Source: Lacinutrix sp. MedPE-SW
GTDB lineage: Bacteria; Bacteroidota; Bacteroidia; Flavobacteriales; Flavobacteriaceae
Direction of reading: 5' to 3'
DNA: 64,000 bases
NCBI RefSeq assembly: GCF_001874145.1
Contig: NZ_MPCX01000003.1
Location: 1-64,000, forward strand
Shown here: positions 52,865-62,521 of the stretch, piece after piece
Position numbering within the stretch: the stretch's first letter is position 1
How the letters are laid out: every line of letters begins with the position of its first letter
Program-made: the position numbers and the translations under genes
The notes under the pieces: generated by a model
Told to the model about the DNA's origin: nothing
What the model saw: the letters and a program-made list of their open reading frames with translations, nothing else
The model's database searches: none

Positions 52865-53554
52865 ATGAGGCAAAAAACAGCAATATTAATATTTGCAAAT
52901 TCTGCAAAAGCTGAAGGTTTAAATAAACCTTTTAAAAAGTCTACTGTCTTATTTAACGCTTTAAATTCTCAAATTAAAAATAAAGTAAAACAAACCAATT
53001 TACCATATTTTATAATTACAGAAAAAGAGCAAATTGGCGATACTTTTGGATCTCGTTTTACAAACGCCATACAATTTGTTTTTAATAAAGGATTCGATAA
53101 TATTATTACCGTAGGTAATGATACGCCACATTTACAAAAAAAACATATACTAGAAGCTAATAGAAAACTTAAAAGCAATAATAATAGCTTGGTTTTAGGT
53201 CCATCTCAAGATGGTGGTTTCTATTTAATGGCAATAAAAAAATCTTTATTCAATTCTAAAGATTTTTTAAATCTACCATGGCAAACTGCTTCGTTAAATA
53301 ATAGAATATTAAAATTAATAGGGCTTAAAAAAGTTAAAATCTCATTATTAGAGAGTTTAATAGATATTGACTCTACTAAGGATGCGAGTACTATTTTAAA
53401 TAGTTTTAGAAATCTGCCTGTATTAATAAAAAATATTTTATTTCAAATTATTGCTTCAGCTAAAACTATAGCAAATTTTCAGTTTCAGTTTTTTAAAACA
53501 ATAAAAAACACATCAAATTACAATAAAGGCTCACCGTTTATATTTTCAACATAA
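52865..53554 (+). CDS. DUF2064 / CofC-like glycosyltransferase-family protein, diverged copy
   Basis: A 229-residue protein related to the TIGR04282-type 'arsenosugar biosynthesis glycosyltransferase' family. It keeps the central motifs VGNDTPHLQKKHI and GPSQDGGFYLMAIK and the late LIDIDSTKD. The N-terminal nucleotide-sugar loop, which in the second copy (61043) reads NPELGKCKTRLA, is here SAKAEGLNKPFKKS, without the KTRLA motif. It may therefore have lost or changed nucleotide binding. The C-terminal tail after residue 190 is basic and hydrophobic and does not resemble the family. The gene starts 38 bp after arsS. Confidence 0.8.
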   Translation: MRQKTAILIFANSAKAEGLNKPFKKSTVLFNALNSQIKNKVKQTNLPYFIITEKEQIGDTFGSRFTNAIQFVFNKGFDNIITVGNDTPHLQKKHILEANRKLKSNNNSLVLGPSQDGGFYLMAIKKSLFNSKDFLNLPWQTASLNNRILKLIGLKKVKISLLESLIDIDSTKDASTILNSFRNLPVLIKNILFQIIASAKTIANFQFQFFKTIKNTSNYNKGSPFIFST

Positions 53555-53616
53555 AATAAGAAACACTACCAAAACTGTTTCTAAAACAAACTAATTTGAA
53601 AATATAAACTAATTAA

Positions 53617-56600
53617 ATGAAACACATTTACATATGTGCCTTGCTACTAATTTCAAGTTTTAGCTTTGCACAAACTACAATTACGGGTACTGTTACCAGT
53701 GCTAACAGTGGAGAAACTCTACCGTTTGTAAATATTATTACAGCAAACAATCAAGGAACAATCACTAACGAAAATGGAAAATATTCTATTATTGTTGACG
53801 ATAATACAAACTTAATTCAATTCTCTTTTTTAGGTTATAAAACACAAGTTATACCTATTGAAAACAAAACAATAATTAATGTTGAACTTGAAGAAGATGC
53901 CTCGGCATTAGACGAAGTTGTTATTACAGCATTAGGTCTAGAACGTGAAAGAAAAGAATTAGGCTACGTTGTACAATCACTAAAATCTGAAGGTATAAAT
54001 GAAGTTAAGTCTGTTAATTTTTTAGATAATTTAGCTGGAAAACTAGCTGGTGTAACAGTATCTCAAGGCGCTACAGGTGTTGGTTCTTCTTCTAAAATCA
54101 CCATTCGTGGTGAAGCTTCATTTTCTAACAACAATCCATTATTTGTTGTAGATGGCATACCTATAAATAACAATACTGTATTTAATTTTACAAATGAAGC
54201 CGCTGCAGGTTTTCAAGAAATAGATTTTGGAAATGGTGCTATGGAAGTTAATGCAGACGATATTGAAGAAGTTTCGGTTTTAAAAGGACCAAGTGCTGCC
54301 GCACTGTATGGTACAAGAGCTTCAAATGGTGTAATTGTTATTACTACTAAAGACGGTAAAAAAACTAAAGGTTTAGGCATTAGCATAAATTCATCATTAT
54401 TTATAGACACGGCATTTAGACTGCCAGATTTTCAAAACTCATACGGTCAAGGTAACTCTGGTATGTTTGAGTTTGTAGATGGTCTTGGCGGAGGCACAAA
54501 TGATAACATAAGCTATTCTTGGGGTCCAAGGTTAGATGCAGGAATATTTGTTCCTCAATTTGATAGTCCTGTACTTTTAGAAAACGGAAACATTGTTCGT
54601 GGTGGTGATACTGCATTATATAATGGTGCAATGATTACTCCAACCGAATTTAAATCAAACCCTGACAACCTTAAAGATTTTTACGAAACTGGTGTTACTA
54701 CCATAAATAATATTGCTATTGCAAATGGTTTTGAAAATGGTGATTATAGGTTGTCTTTTACAGATTTAAGAAGCGAATCTATAATTCCAGGTGTTAATTT
54801 AGATAGACAAACTGTTGCTGTAAAATTAAATTTTCAACCTACAGAAAAAACAACCTTTTCATCATCTATTGCTTATACTAATTCAAGTAGTGACAATAGA
54901 CCTTCAAATGGTTATGGTAGTGAAAACGTAAACTACTCTCTTGTTGCTTGGGGACCGCGAAGCTTAAATATTAATAACCTAAAAAATTATTGGCAACCTG
55001 GACTAGAAAATGTACAACAATACTCGTTTAATTATACTTTTTTCGATAATCCATACTTTATTTTATACGAAAATCGAAACGCTTTTAACCGTGATCGTGT
55101 ATTTGGAAACATTGCTTTAAAACACAATTTCACTAACAATTTAAGCTTGCAAGTAAGAACCGGCATGGACTACTCTAGTGAAAAAAGAGAACTGCGTCGT
55201 GCTTTTTCAAGCAACCGCTTTAAAAATGGTGCTTACGCAGAGCATGATGTTAACTACAGAGAGATTAACACAGACTTTTTACTAAATTATAATACATTTT
55301 TTGGCGATTTTAAAATAGATGTTTCTTTAGGTGGTAACCGCTTAGACCAAACTGCATCTACAAAACAAACACAAACAGTTAATTTAGCACAACCAGGTAT
55401 ATTTAGTTTAAATAATGCCGCATCACCAATAGAAGTGTTTCAATACAAATCTAAAAAACGAATTAACTCATTATATGGTATTGCTAAATTTGGCTACAAA
55501 GATTATTTGTTTTTAGATATTACTGGCCGTAACGATTGGTCTAGTGCATTAGCAACACCTTTTTCGGCAAATCAAACTTCATTTTTCTATCCTTCGGTTT
55601 CAGCAAGTTTTATTTTATCTAATGTAACCATGTTACCAGAAAGCATTTCATTTGTAAAACTAAGAGCGAGTGTTGCACAAGTTGGTAACGATACTGGCGC
55701 TTACCAAACTTCTGGTGCATTTGTATCACAAACGCCGTTTAATAGCGAACCTACATTTAGTAATCAAAACTTTATACCAAATAGTAATTTAAAACCAGAA
55801 AGCACAACGTCTTACGAGTTTGGTGCAGATTTACGCTTTTTAAACGATAGGTTTAGAATTGACTTTACATATTATAATGCAATTACTAAAGATCAAATAA
55901 TTTCTTTACCAATTCCTATTTCTTCTGGTTATGCTCAACAAGTTGTAAATGGTGGTAAAGTAACCTCTAAAGGTGTAGAAATTATTGCCGGATTAACACC
56001 TATTAAAAGCAATAACTTCACTTGGAATACAACGTTTAATTTCGCTACAAATACAGCTACTATTACAGAGTTACCTCAGGCAGATGGCCGTTTAACTTTA
56101 GCTTATAGCAGGATTTACGATTCTCAAAACCAAACCGTTTGGTTTCAAGTTGAAGAAGGCGGACGTATTGGTGATTTTTATGGTACAGGTTATTTAAAAA
56201 ATGAAAATGGAGATTTTATAATAGATGATAACGGAAACTATATTGCAGATAACAACTTACAAAAACTAGGTAATTACAACCCAGACTTTACCTTAGGATG
56301 GAATAACGATTTTAAATATAAAAATTGGACCGCTAGTTTTTTATTCGATTGGAGACAAGGCGGCGAATTAGTTTCTAGAACAAGTGCTTTAGGTAATGTT
56401 GGTGGCCAATTAGCCGAAACAGAATACAGACCTGAAGAAGGTATTATTGCGCAAGGTGTTACCCAAACCGGAGAACCTAATACTGTCGCTATTTCTGCCG
56501 AAAGTTATTACAGACAATTTTACGATAGAAATCATGAAGAAAATAATGTATATGATGCTTCATACTTAAAATTACGTCAATTTTCAATTGGTTATGGTTT

Positions 56601-56808
56601 TAAACTAAGCGATGGCTTTTTAGGGTTAAAAGAAGGTGGCACCATAGATTTATCTTTAATAGGAAGAAACCTTTTTGTAATAACAGAAAATCCACATTTT
56701 GACCCAGAACAATTGGCTGTACAAGGCAATGGTTTTATTAGTGGTGTTGAAGATATGAGCTATGCAACTTCACGTAGTTTTGGATTAAAAGCTAGTTTAA
56801 ATTTTTAA
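53617..56808 (+). CDS. SusC/RagA family TonB-linked outer-membrane receptor
   Basis: A 1063-residue receptor. A signal peptide (about residues 1-18, ending FAQ) is followed by a carboxypeptidase-regulatory-like domain (TITGTVTSANSGETLPFVNIITANNQGT). Next come a TonB-box/plug entry (LDEVVITALG), a plug with IRGEASFSNNNPLFVVDGIP and the SusC motif LKGPSAAALYGTRASNGVIVITTK, then a large barrel ending in ...SFGLKASLNF. It works with the SusD-like lipoprotein encoded 40 bp downstream to import a bulky substrate. A small hairpin, GAAACA / TGTTTC, lies in its 62-bp leader. The substrate is unknown; the surrounding arsenosugar genes give the only hint. Confidence 0.94.
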   Translation: MKHIYICALLLISSFSFAQTTITGTVTSANSGETLPFVNIITANNQGTITNENGKYSIIVDDNTNLIQFSFLGYKTQVIPIENKTIINVELEEDASALDEVVITALGLERERKELGYVVQSLKSEGINEVKSVNFLDNLAGKLAGVTVSQGATGVGSSSKITIRGEASFSNNNPLFVVDGIPINNNTVFNFTNEAAAGFQEIDFGNGAMEVNADDIEEVSVLKGPSAAALYGTRASNGVIVITTKDGKKTKGLGISINSSLFIDTAFRLPDFQNSYGQGNSGMFEFVDGLGGGTNDNISYSWGPRLDAGIFVPQFDSPVLLENGNIVRGGDTALYNGAMITPTEFKSNPDNLKDFYETGVTTINNIAIANGFENGDYRLSFTDLRSESIIPGVNLDRQTVAVKLNFQPTEKTTFSSSIAYTNSSSDNRPSNGYGSENVNYSLVAWGPRSLNINNLKNYWQPGLENVQQYSFNYTFFDNPYFILYENRNAFNRDRVFGNIALKHNFTNNLSLQVRTGMDYSSEKRELRRAFSSNRFKNGAYAEHDVNYREINTDFLLNYNTFFGDFKIDVSLGGNRLDQTASTKQTQTVNLAQPGIFSLNNAASPIEVFQYKSKKRINSLYGIAKFGYKDYLFLDITGRNDWSSALATPFSANQTSFFYPSVSASFILSNVTMLPESISFVKLRASVAQVGNDTGAYQTSGAFVSQTPFNSEPTFSNQNFIPNSNLKPESTTSYEFGADLRFLNDRFRIDFTYYNAITKDQIISLPIPISSGYAQQVVNGGKVTSKGVEIIAGLTPIKSNNFTWNTTFNFATNTATITELPQADGRLTLAYSRIYDSQNQTVWFQVEEGGRIGDFYGTGYLKNENGDFIIDDNGNYIADNNLQKLGNYNPDFTLGWNNDFKYKNWTASFLFDWRQGGELVSRTSALGNVGGQLAETEYRPEEGIIAQGVTQTGEPNTVAISAESYYRQFYDRNHEENNVYDASYLKLRQFSIGYGFKLSDGFLGLKEGGTIDLSLIGRNLFVITENPHFDPEQLAVQGNGFISGVEDMSYATSRSFGLKASLNF

Positions 56809-56848
56809 AATAATTTTCGGGTAAAACGAAAAACTAAAATTCACAATA

Positions 56849-58294
56849 ATGAAAAACACATTATATATATTCAGTCTTTTTATACTTGCTTTTACAACAA
56901 GCTGTACAAAAGATTTCGAAGACATAAATACCAATCCCAATGCTCCAAACACTGTACAACCTAGTTTATTATTACGTCAAGTAATATATAATTTTGGAGA
57001 CGAAATGAGCTATGAAGGTTTTGTAGCTGGCGATTTATTATCACAACATAGAACGGCTTTAGATTTTAATTTATTTGATCGTCATGCCTTAAAATCACCT
57101 CAATTAGGTGGAAATCCTTGGCCAATTTTTTATACCAACTTAAGAGATAATGAGATTATTTTAAACCAATCAAGAAGCATTTCTACATTTCAAGTTTACG
57201 AAGGTCCTGCATTAATTTTAAAAGCATACATGGCTGCAGGATTAACAGATTTGTTTGGAGATGTGCCATATTTTGAAGCGTTTAACGGTATTAATGGTAC
57301 AGTAACACCGGTTTACGATAGCCAAGAGTCTATTTACACAGAAGATAATGGTATCCTACAAAATTTAGATAATGGTATTGCTGCAATACAAAACTATTCT
57401 CAAAACATTCCTTTAGAAGGCGACATATTATTTAATGGCGATTTAAATGCGTGGGTGAAATTTGCAAATGCATTAAAGATTAAAGCTTTACTTAGAATTT
57501 CAGATAAAATAGACGTAGCTACAGAAATGCAAACCATAGTAAGTGAAGGAAACTATATAACCACTAATGATGAAAATGCTGTTTTTAACTTCACAAATTC
57601 AGATCCTAACAGCTTCCGTTTAGCACAATTACGAATTGGAGACTTTAATAATTTTGTGTTATCTGAAACTATGGAAAATATTCTTTTAGATTATAGTGAT
57701 TCAAGAATAAGTACTTTTTTTAGACCATTTGCAAATTCAAATTCAGAAGAATTTAATGGGCTAATTAATGGTATTGATGCCTCTTCAACCTCTATTGCTT
57801 TAGCCGATTATTCTTTAGCAGGAACAGCTTTTAGAGAAGATACTTCGGTTTTAGATGCTAATTTTATTACCGCCTGGGAAGTACAATTTGCACTTGCCGA
57901 AGCTGCCCAAAAAGGATTAATAACAGCCAACGCAGAAGAATTATATAATAACGGAGTCGCTCTTGCTTTTGAGTATTGGCAAACCGAAATGCCTACAGAT
58001 TATTTAACAGGAAATGCTGCATTTAATGCTCCAGGAACAACGCCGCTACAACAAATTATTACTCAAAAATGGATTGCCAATTTAATAAATGGTTACGAAG
58101 GTTGGATAGAATATCGCCGTACAGGATTTCCAGAACTTAACCCAATTTCGGCAAGTTTAAACAACAATTTAATTCCGGTAAGAATGCCTTATCCTGCAGA
58201 GGAAGAAGCTTTAAATGCAGAAAACTACCAAGCAGCAGCAAGCGCAACAAACGACAACAGTATTAACTTCCCAGTTTGGTGGGACGAAAATTAA
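56849..58294 (+). CDS. SusD/RagB family substrate-binding lipoprotein
   Basis: A 481-residue lipoprotein with lipobox TTSC (Cys19) followed by the typical DFEDINTNPNAPN. The helical TPR-like body and the C-terminal QKWIANLINGYEGWIEYRRTGFPEL motif mark the SusD-like family (SusD/RagB, SusD-2 type). It forms the lid of the SusC receptor encoded just upstream. The symporter gene starts 3 bp after its stop, joining outer- and inner-membrane uptake in one transcript. Confidence 0.93.
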   Translation: MKNTLYIFSLFILAFTTSCTKDFEDINTNPNAPNTVQPSLLLRQVIYNFGDEMSYEGFVAGDLLSQHRTALDFNLFDRHALKSPQLGGNPWPIFYTNLRDNEIILNQSRSISTFQVYEGPALILKAYMAAGLTDLFGDVPYFEAFNGINGTVTPVYDSQESIYTEDNGILQNLDNGIAAIQNYSQNIPLEGDILFNGDLNAWVKFANALKIKALLRISDKIDVATEMQTIVSEGNYITTNDENAVFNFTNSDPNSFRLAQLRIGDFNNFVLSETMENILLDYSDSRISTFFRPFANSNSEEFNGLINGIDASSTSIALADYSLAGTAFREDTSVLDANFITAWEVQFALAEAAQKGLITANAEELYNNGVALAFEYWQTEMPTDYLTGNAAFNAPGTTPLQQIITQKWIANLINGYEGWIEYRRTGFPELNPISASLNNNLIPVRMPYPAEEEALNAENYQAAASATNDNSINFPVWWDEN

Positions 58295-58297
58295 AAT

Positions 58298-59632
58298 ATG
58301 AGTACAGAAATATGGCAATGGGTTTTAGTAGTAGGATCAAGTTTAATCTTGTTCCTACTTTCGCCATTGGCAAAAACCAGCGACTCTTTTTTTAAAGCAA
58401 ACCATAATAAAAAATCACCAAATGTATTAGTACTTACTGGAAGTTTAATTATCTCATGGATTTTTGCCAAAAGTATTACTAATGCTGCTAATTTAGGTTT
58501 AGACTTTGGTTTAGTTGGTGGTATTGCTTACGCTGGTTATTACTTAAGTTTTGCAGTTGCTGGTGTTTTAATTTATAAACTAAGAACTAAAGGTGGTTTT
58601 AATAGTATTCATGAATTTTTAACCAGTAAATATGGGCGTCGTGCAGTTGCATTATTTTCAATATTAATAATCATTCGTTTGTTTAATGAAGTTTGGAGTA
58701 ATACTATGGTTATTGGCTCATACTTTGGTGTGCAAGGTTCTACACCTTACTTTACTGCTATTATTGTATTTACATTATTAACATTAGCCTATGCTATTAA
58801 AGGAGGTTTAAGCAGCTCTATTTTTACAGATGTTATACAAATGGTGTTGTTTTCAATTTTATTAATAATTATTTTATATAGTATTTTTTCTGTAGAAAAT
58901 TTTTCGGCAAGCCAAGTAATTTCATCAGGAACTTGGAGTTTTGAGTTAGGCTTAAACCTCTTTTTTGCAGCCATTTTACAATCGTTTAGCTATCCTTTTC
59001 ATGATCCTGTTTTAACAGATCGTGCATTTATAAGTACACCTAAAGTGACTTTAAAAAGTTTTCTTTGGGCAAGCGTTCTAGGTGGTTTGTGTATTATATT
59101 ATTTAGCATTATTGGTATTTATGCGCAAACACAAGGTTTTAAAGGTCAAGCCGCTGTAGAGGTTGGCAAAGCTTTTGGTGTTGTTATTTTATTAGTTATT
59201 AATTTTATAATGATAACTTCTGCTGCATCAACATTAGACTCTACATTTTCATCATTTTCAAAATTATTAGCAGTAGATTTAGGCTTCGGAAAAAACATTT
59301 CTTTTGGTAGGCTAGCCATGGTAGCAATTGCTATTTTAGGTACTATTCCAATATTTTTTAATGCCGAAATCCTTTCAGCAACTACAATTTCAGGAACAAT
59401 GGTTATTGGCTTAACTCCAATATTTCTGTTTTGGAATGTAAATGTTCCAAGGTTAAGCTTCTATTTAAGTGTGGTTTGTGGTCTTGTTTTTGGTTTTTTA
59501 TTAGTATTTAATGCTTTTCCAGAATCTTTAATTTTTACAACAGGTAAATATGCACAATTATTGTGGGTAAATATTTGGGGTATTTTAAGTTGTATCGTAT
59601 TATACTTTTTGCCAAAAGCTTTTTTAAAATAA
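58298..59632 (+). CDS. Sodium:solute symporter family transporter
   Basis: A 444-residue inner-membrane protein with about twelve hydrophobic segments. It resembles the sodium:solute symporter (SSS) family, for example YAIKGGLSSSIFTDVIQMVLF and the later ASTLDSTFSSFSKLLAVD, where the family's Na+-contact Ser/Thr residues lie. It is short for the family (usually 480-550). It follows the susD-like gene by 3 bp, so it probably moves the same unknown solute from the periplasm into the cell. Confidence 0.88.
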   Translation: MSTEIWQWVLVVGSSLILFLLSPLAKTSDSFFKANHNKKSPNVLVLTGSLIISWIFAKSITNAANLGLDFGLVGGIAYAGYYLSFAVAGVLIYKLRTKGGFNSIHEFLTSKYGRRAVALFSILIIIRLFNEVWSNTMVIGSYFGVQGSTPYFTAIIVFTLLTLAYAIKGGLSSSIFTDVIQMVLFSILLIIILYSIFSVENFSASQVISSGTWSFELGLNLFFAAILQSFSYPFHDPVLTDRAFISTPKVTLKSFLWASVLGGLCIILFSIIGIYAQTQGFKGQAAVEVGKAFGVVILLVINFIMITSAASTLDSTFSSFSKLLAVDLGFGKNISFGRLAMVAIAILGTIPIFFNAEILSATTISGTMVIGLTPIFLFWNVNVPRLSFYLSVVCGLVFGFLLVFNAFPESLIFTTGKYAQLLWVNIWGILSCIVLYFLPKAFLK

Positions 59633-59662
59633 TAAACTTTCTGTTTTATAGCAGAATTATAT

Positions 59663-60490
59663 ATGAATAAAAAAATAAACAACATAGGAACATTAAAAGG
59701 TAAAGTATTACTTTTTGGTGGCGTTTACAGTAATCTTCAAGCACTTGAAGCATTAAAAGCAATTGCCGAAAAAGAAGAAATTCCTGCCGAAAACTGTATT
59801 TGCACAGGAGATATAGTTGGCTATTGCGCACAACCTGAAGAAACCGTACAGTTATTTAAACTTTGGAAAGCTAATAGTATTTTAGGTAATGTAGAAATAC
59901 AATTAATTGAAAATGCTGAAGATTGTGGTTGCGATTTTACCGAAGGCTCTCGATGCGATGGCTTTTCAAAATTATGGTATCCTTACGCACAAAGTTTACT
60001 TTCTAAAAGTTCTATAAACCATCTTGAAACTTTCCCAGATCACATTGTTTTTGAATATGCTGGCAAAAAAATCAGCGTTGTACATGGTGATTACTTTAAT
60101 GTTTCGGAATTTATATTTAAATCTACTTCTTGGCAAAAAAAAGAAGAGACCTTTAATGCAACCCAAAGCGATGTTATAGTTGCTGGACACTGTGGTTTGC
60201 CTTTTTATCATGAAGAAAACAATAAGTTATGGCTAAATCCAGGTGTTATTGGTATGCCTGCTAACGATGGTTCGCCTCAAGTTTGGTATGCTATTTTAGA
60301 TGACACTAACGGAGATTTGAAATTTAAACACCATAACCTCGACTATAATTATAAGCTTACTAATAAGCTTATGCAAAACGGTTTATTACCAGAAGAATAT
60401 GCCCGAACTATTGTTACAGGAATTTGGGATAATACCGAAATTTTACCAGCAGTAGAAAGTGGTTTGCAAGGTTTTGGCATCACACTTTAA
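59663..60490 (+). CDS. Metallophosphoesterase-fold protein with altered metal site
   Basis: A 275-residue calcineurin-like phosphoesterase fold. It retains CTGDIVGYC (Asp50), VVHGDY (His141) and VAGHCGLP (His176). The first metal motif DxH is replaced by Gly20-Val-Tyr22 (LLFGGVYSNLQAL) and the GNH[DE] motif by GNVE (residues 75-78), removing two usual metal or catalytic histidines and an aspartate. It has a cysteine-rich insert DCGCDFTEGSRCD (Cys88, 90, 98). I recall similar GG-x-YSN / DCGC proteins in proteobacteria, so this is a conserved subfamily rather than a damaged gene. In this locus it might act on a sugar phosphate or bind an arsenical through the thiols; both are speculation. It has only a 30-bp gap after the symporter gene. 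Confidence 0.8.
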   Translation: MNKKINNIGTLKGKVLLFGGVYSNLQALEALKAIAEKEEIPAENCICTGDIVGYCAQPEETVQLFKLWKANSILGNVEIQLIENAEDCGCDFTEGSRCDGFSKLWYPYAQSLLSKSSINHLETFPDHIVFEYAGKKISVVHGDYFNVSEFIFKSTSWQKKEETFNATQSDVIVAGHCGLPFYHEENNKLWLNPGVIGMPANDGSPQVWYAILDDTNGDLKFKHHNLDYNYKLTNKLMQNGLLPEEYARTIVTGIWDNTEILPAVESGLQGFGITL

Positions 60491-60509
60491 TTGATTAAAT
60501 TACAGTACC

Positions 60510-61040
60510 ATGAAACACGTTATACTTATACTAATTGCTTTATTTTCTGTAGAATTATCTGCACAAAAAACTATAGACGATTTGCTAAAACAGTACAACG
60601 ATAATGGTGTACCATATATAAGTGTAGAAGAATTAGCAATGCCTAAAACCAATGCTATTATTTTTGATACACGTGAACCAAAAGAATATGAAGTCAGCCA
60701 TTTAAAAAATGCTGTTTGCGTTGGTTACGATAATTTTGATTTGGCTTCAATTGAAAAAAAATACCCTAATAAATCCGAAAAAATAGTAGTCTATTGTTCG
60801 CTTGGTATTCGCTCTGAAACTATAGGCGAAAAACTAAAAAAAGCAGGATACACAAATGTTTATAATTTATACGGTGGTATTTTTGAATGGAAAAATAAAG
60901 ATTTTACTGTTATAGATTCTCAAAATAACGAAACAGAAAACATACATACTTTTAGCAAAACGTGGAGTAAATGGCTTAAAAAAGGTAAAAAAGTGTTTAA
61001 AAAAGATGAAAAACAACCTAAAAACTCTAAAAAGCAATAA
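60510..61040 (+). CDS. Exported rhodanese-like domain protein
   Basis: A 176-residue protein with a signal peptide (residues 1-18, ending LSAQ) and one rhodanese domain (about 35-135). The active-site loop CSLGIRS has Cys96 and the domain also shows the usual IIFDTREPKEYEVSHLKNA. The last 40 residues are basic and disordered-looking (WSKWLKKGKKVFKKDEKQPKNSKKQ). It probably acts in the periplasm, moving sulfane sulfur or binding an oxyanion. It lies between the phosphoesterase-fold gene (19 bp) and the glycosyltransferase gene (2 bp). Confidence 0.88.
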   Translation: MKHVILILIALFSVELSAQKTIDDLLKQYNDNGVPYISVEELAMPKTNAIIFDTREPKEYEVSHLKNAVCVGYDNFDLASIEKKYPNKSEKIVVYCSLGIRSETIGEKLKKAGYTNVYNLYGGIFEWKNKDFTVIDSQNNETENIHTFSKTWSKWLKKGKKVFKKDEKQPKNSKKQ

Positions 61041-61042
61041 AA

Positions 61043-61654
61043 ATGCGTAAGAATCTTATAATAACCTTTACACGTAATCCAGAGTTAGGAAAATGTAAAA
61101 CACGTTTAGCAAAAACTATTGGAGACGAAGCAGCATTACGAGTTTACAAATATCTTTTACAGCATACAGAACAGGTTATTAAACAAGTTGATGCAGATAA
61201 AGCAGTCTATTATTCTGTAAAAATTAGAGAGAACGATTTATGGGATGCTTCAGTATTTCAAAAATACCAGCAAGTTGGAGACGATTTAGGTATTAGAATG
61301 CAAAACGCATTTAAAAATGGATTTGACAACAACTACCAAAAAATAGTAATTGTTGGTAGCGATTTATTTCATTTACAACCGCAACATATAGAAGACGCTT
61401 TTAAAGCCTTAGATAGTAATGATGTTGTAATTGGTCCAGCAGAAGATGGCGGTTATTATCTATTAGGCATGAAAACATTACACACTTCGGTTTTTAAAAA
61501 TAAAAATTGGGGAACAGAAACTGTTTTTAGCGATACAATTTCTAACTTAACAAACCAAAAAATTCATTTATTAGAAACATTAAATGATATAGATTTATAC
61601 GAAGATTTAGAACATATTAAACCACTACAAAATATTATAAAAAACAATGATTAA
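61043..61654 (+). CDS. DUF2064 / TIGR04282-type glycosyltransferase of arsenosugar loci
   Basis: A 203-residue GT-A-like protein of the CofC-related family annotated as arsenosugar biosynthesis glycosyltransferase. It has the full N-terminal nucleotide-binding loop FTRNPELGKCKTRLAKTIGD, the VGSDLFHLQPQHI metal/donor motif and GPAEDGGYYLLGMK. It may attach the arsenic-bearing ribose to its aglycone; this is family knowledge plus context. It is a paralogue of the gene at 52865, which lacks the KTRLA loop. It overlaps the start of the purine nucleoside phosphorylase gene by 8 bp. Confidence 0.87.
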   Translation: MRKNLIITFTRNPELGKCKTRLAKTIGDEAALRVYKYLLQHTEQVIKQVDADKAVYYSVKIRENDLWDASVFQKYQQVGDDLGIRMQNAFKNGFDNNYQKIVIVGSDLFHLQPQHIEDAFKALDSNDVVIGPAEDGGYYLLGMKTLHTSVFKNKNWGTETVFSDTISNLTNQKIHLLETLNDIDLYEDLEHIKPLQNIIKNND

Positions 61655-62459
61655 ATACATAAAAAAAACAGTAGAATACTTAAAAGAGAAAGGTTTTAAT
61701 AATCCTGAAGTTGGTATTATTCTAGGTACTGGTTTAAGTAAAATTACAGATGAGCTTGAGGTTATTGAAGAGGTAAGTTACAACCACATTCCACATTTTC
61801 CAACTGCTACTGTAGAGTTTCATAAAGGAAAACTTATTTATGGTAAACTAGAAGGTAAAACTGTAATTGTTATGCAAGGTAGGTTTCATATTTACGAAGG
61901 TTACACCTTACAAGATGTAACATATCCTGTGCGTGTAATGGAAAAACTTGGCATAAAAACGCTGTTAGTTTCAAACGCATCTGGTGCAATAAATTTAGAC
62001 TTCAAAAAAGGTGAATTAATGTTAATTGACGACCATATTAACTTACAAGGTAGTTCGCCATTAGCATTTAAAGGTGTTGAAAAACTTGGAGAACGTTTTA
62101 CAGATATGAGTGCGCCTTATGATGCAGAAATAAATTCAAAATTTGAAGCCATTGCAAAAGCCAATAATATTAAACTTCATAAAGGTGTTTATGCTAGTGT
62201 TGTTGGACCTCAACTTGAAACCAGAGCAGAATATAGAATGCTAAAAATTATTGGTGCAGATGCTGTGGGCATGAGTACGGTTCCCGAAATTATTGTTGCC
62301 AACCATTTAAACTTAAAAGTTGCTGCCGTTTCTGTATTAACAGACGAGTGCGACCCTGAAAACTTAAAGCCAGTAAATATTGAAGAGATTATTGCTATGG
62401 CAACAAAGGCAGAACCTAATATGATTACATTATTTAAAGAATTAATTAAAAGCTTGTAA
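61647..62459 (+). CDS. Purine nucleoside phosphorylase (trimeric family)
   Basis: A 270-residue PNP/MTAP-family enzyme that cleaves purine nucleosides with phosphate. Motifs in order are GIILGTGLSK (phosphate), GRFHIYEGY, VSNASGAIN, VGPQLETRAEYRML (Glu192 contacts the base), ADAVGMSTVPEI and VSVLTDECDP. The residue that is Asn in 6-oxopurine-specific trimeric PNPs is Asp233 here, as in methylthioadenosine phosphorylase, suggesting acceptance of 6-aminopurines such as adenosine derivatives. Overlapping the glycosyltransferase gene, it is well placed to release adenine from the arsenic-bearing adenosine made by ArsS. That link is inference; a general salvage role remains possible. Confidence 0.9.
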   Translation: MIKYIKKTVEYLKEKGFNNPEVGIILGTGLSKITDELEVIEEVSYNHIPHFPTATVEFHKGKLIYGKLEGKTVIVMQGRFHIYEGYTLQDVTYPVRVMEKLGIKTLLVSNASGAINLDFKKGELMLIDDHINLQGSSPLAFKGVEKLGERFTDMSAPYDAEINSKFEAIAKANNIKLHKGVYASVVGPQLETRAEYRMLKIIGADAVGMSTVPEIIVANHLNLKVAAVSVLTDECDPENLKPVNIEEIIAMATKAEPNMITLFKELIKSL

Positions 62460-62521
62460 GTAGATAGACATAAATGCGTCGAAACTAACACAGCTTAATT
62501 TGCTATGATCTTTAGTGATAT

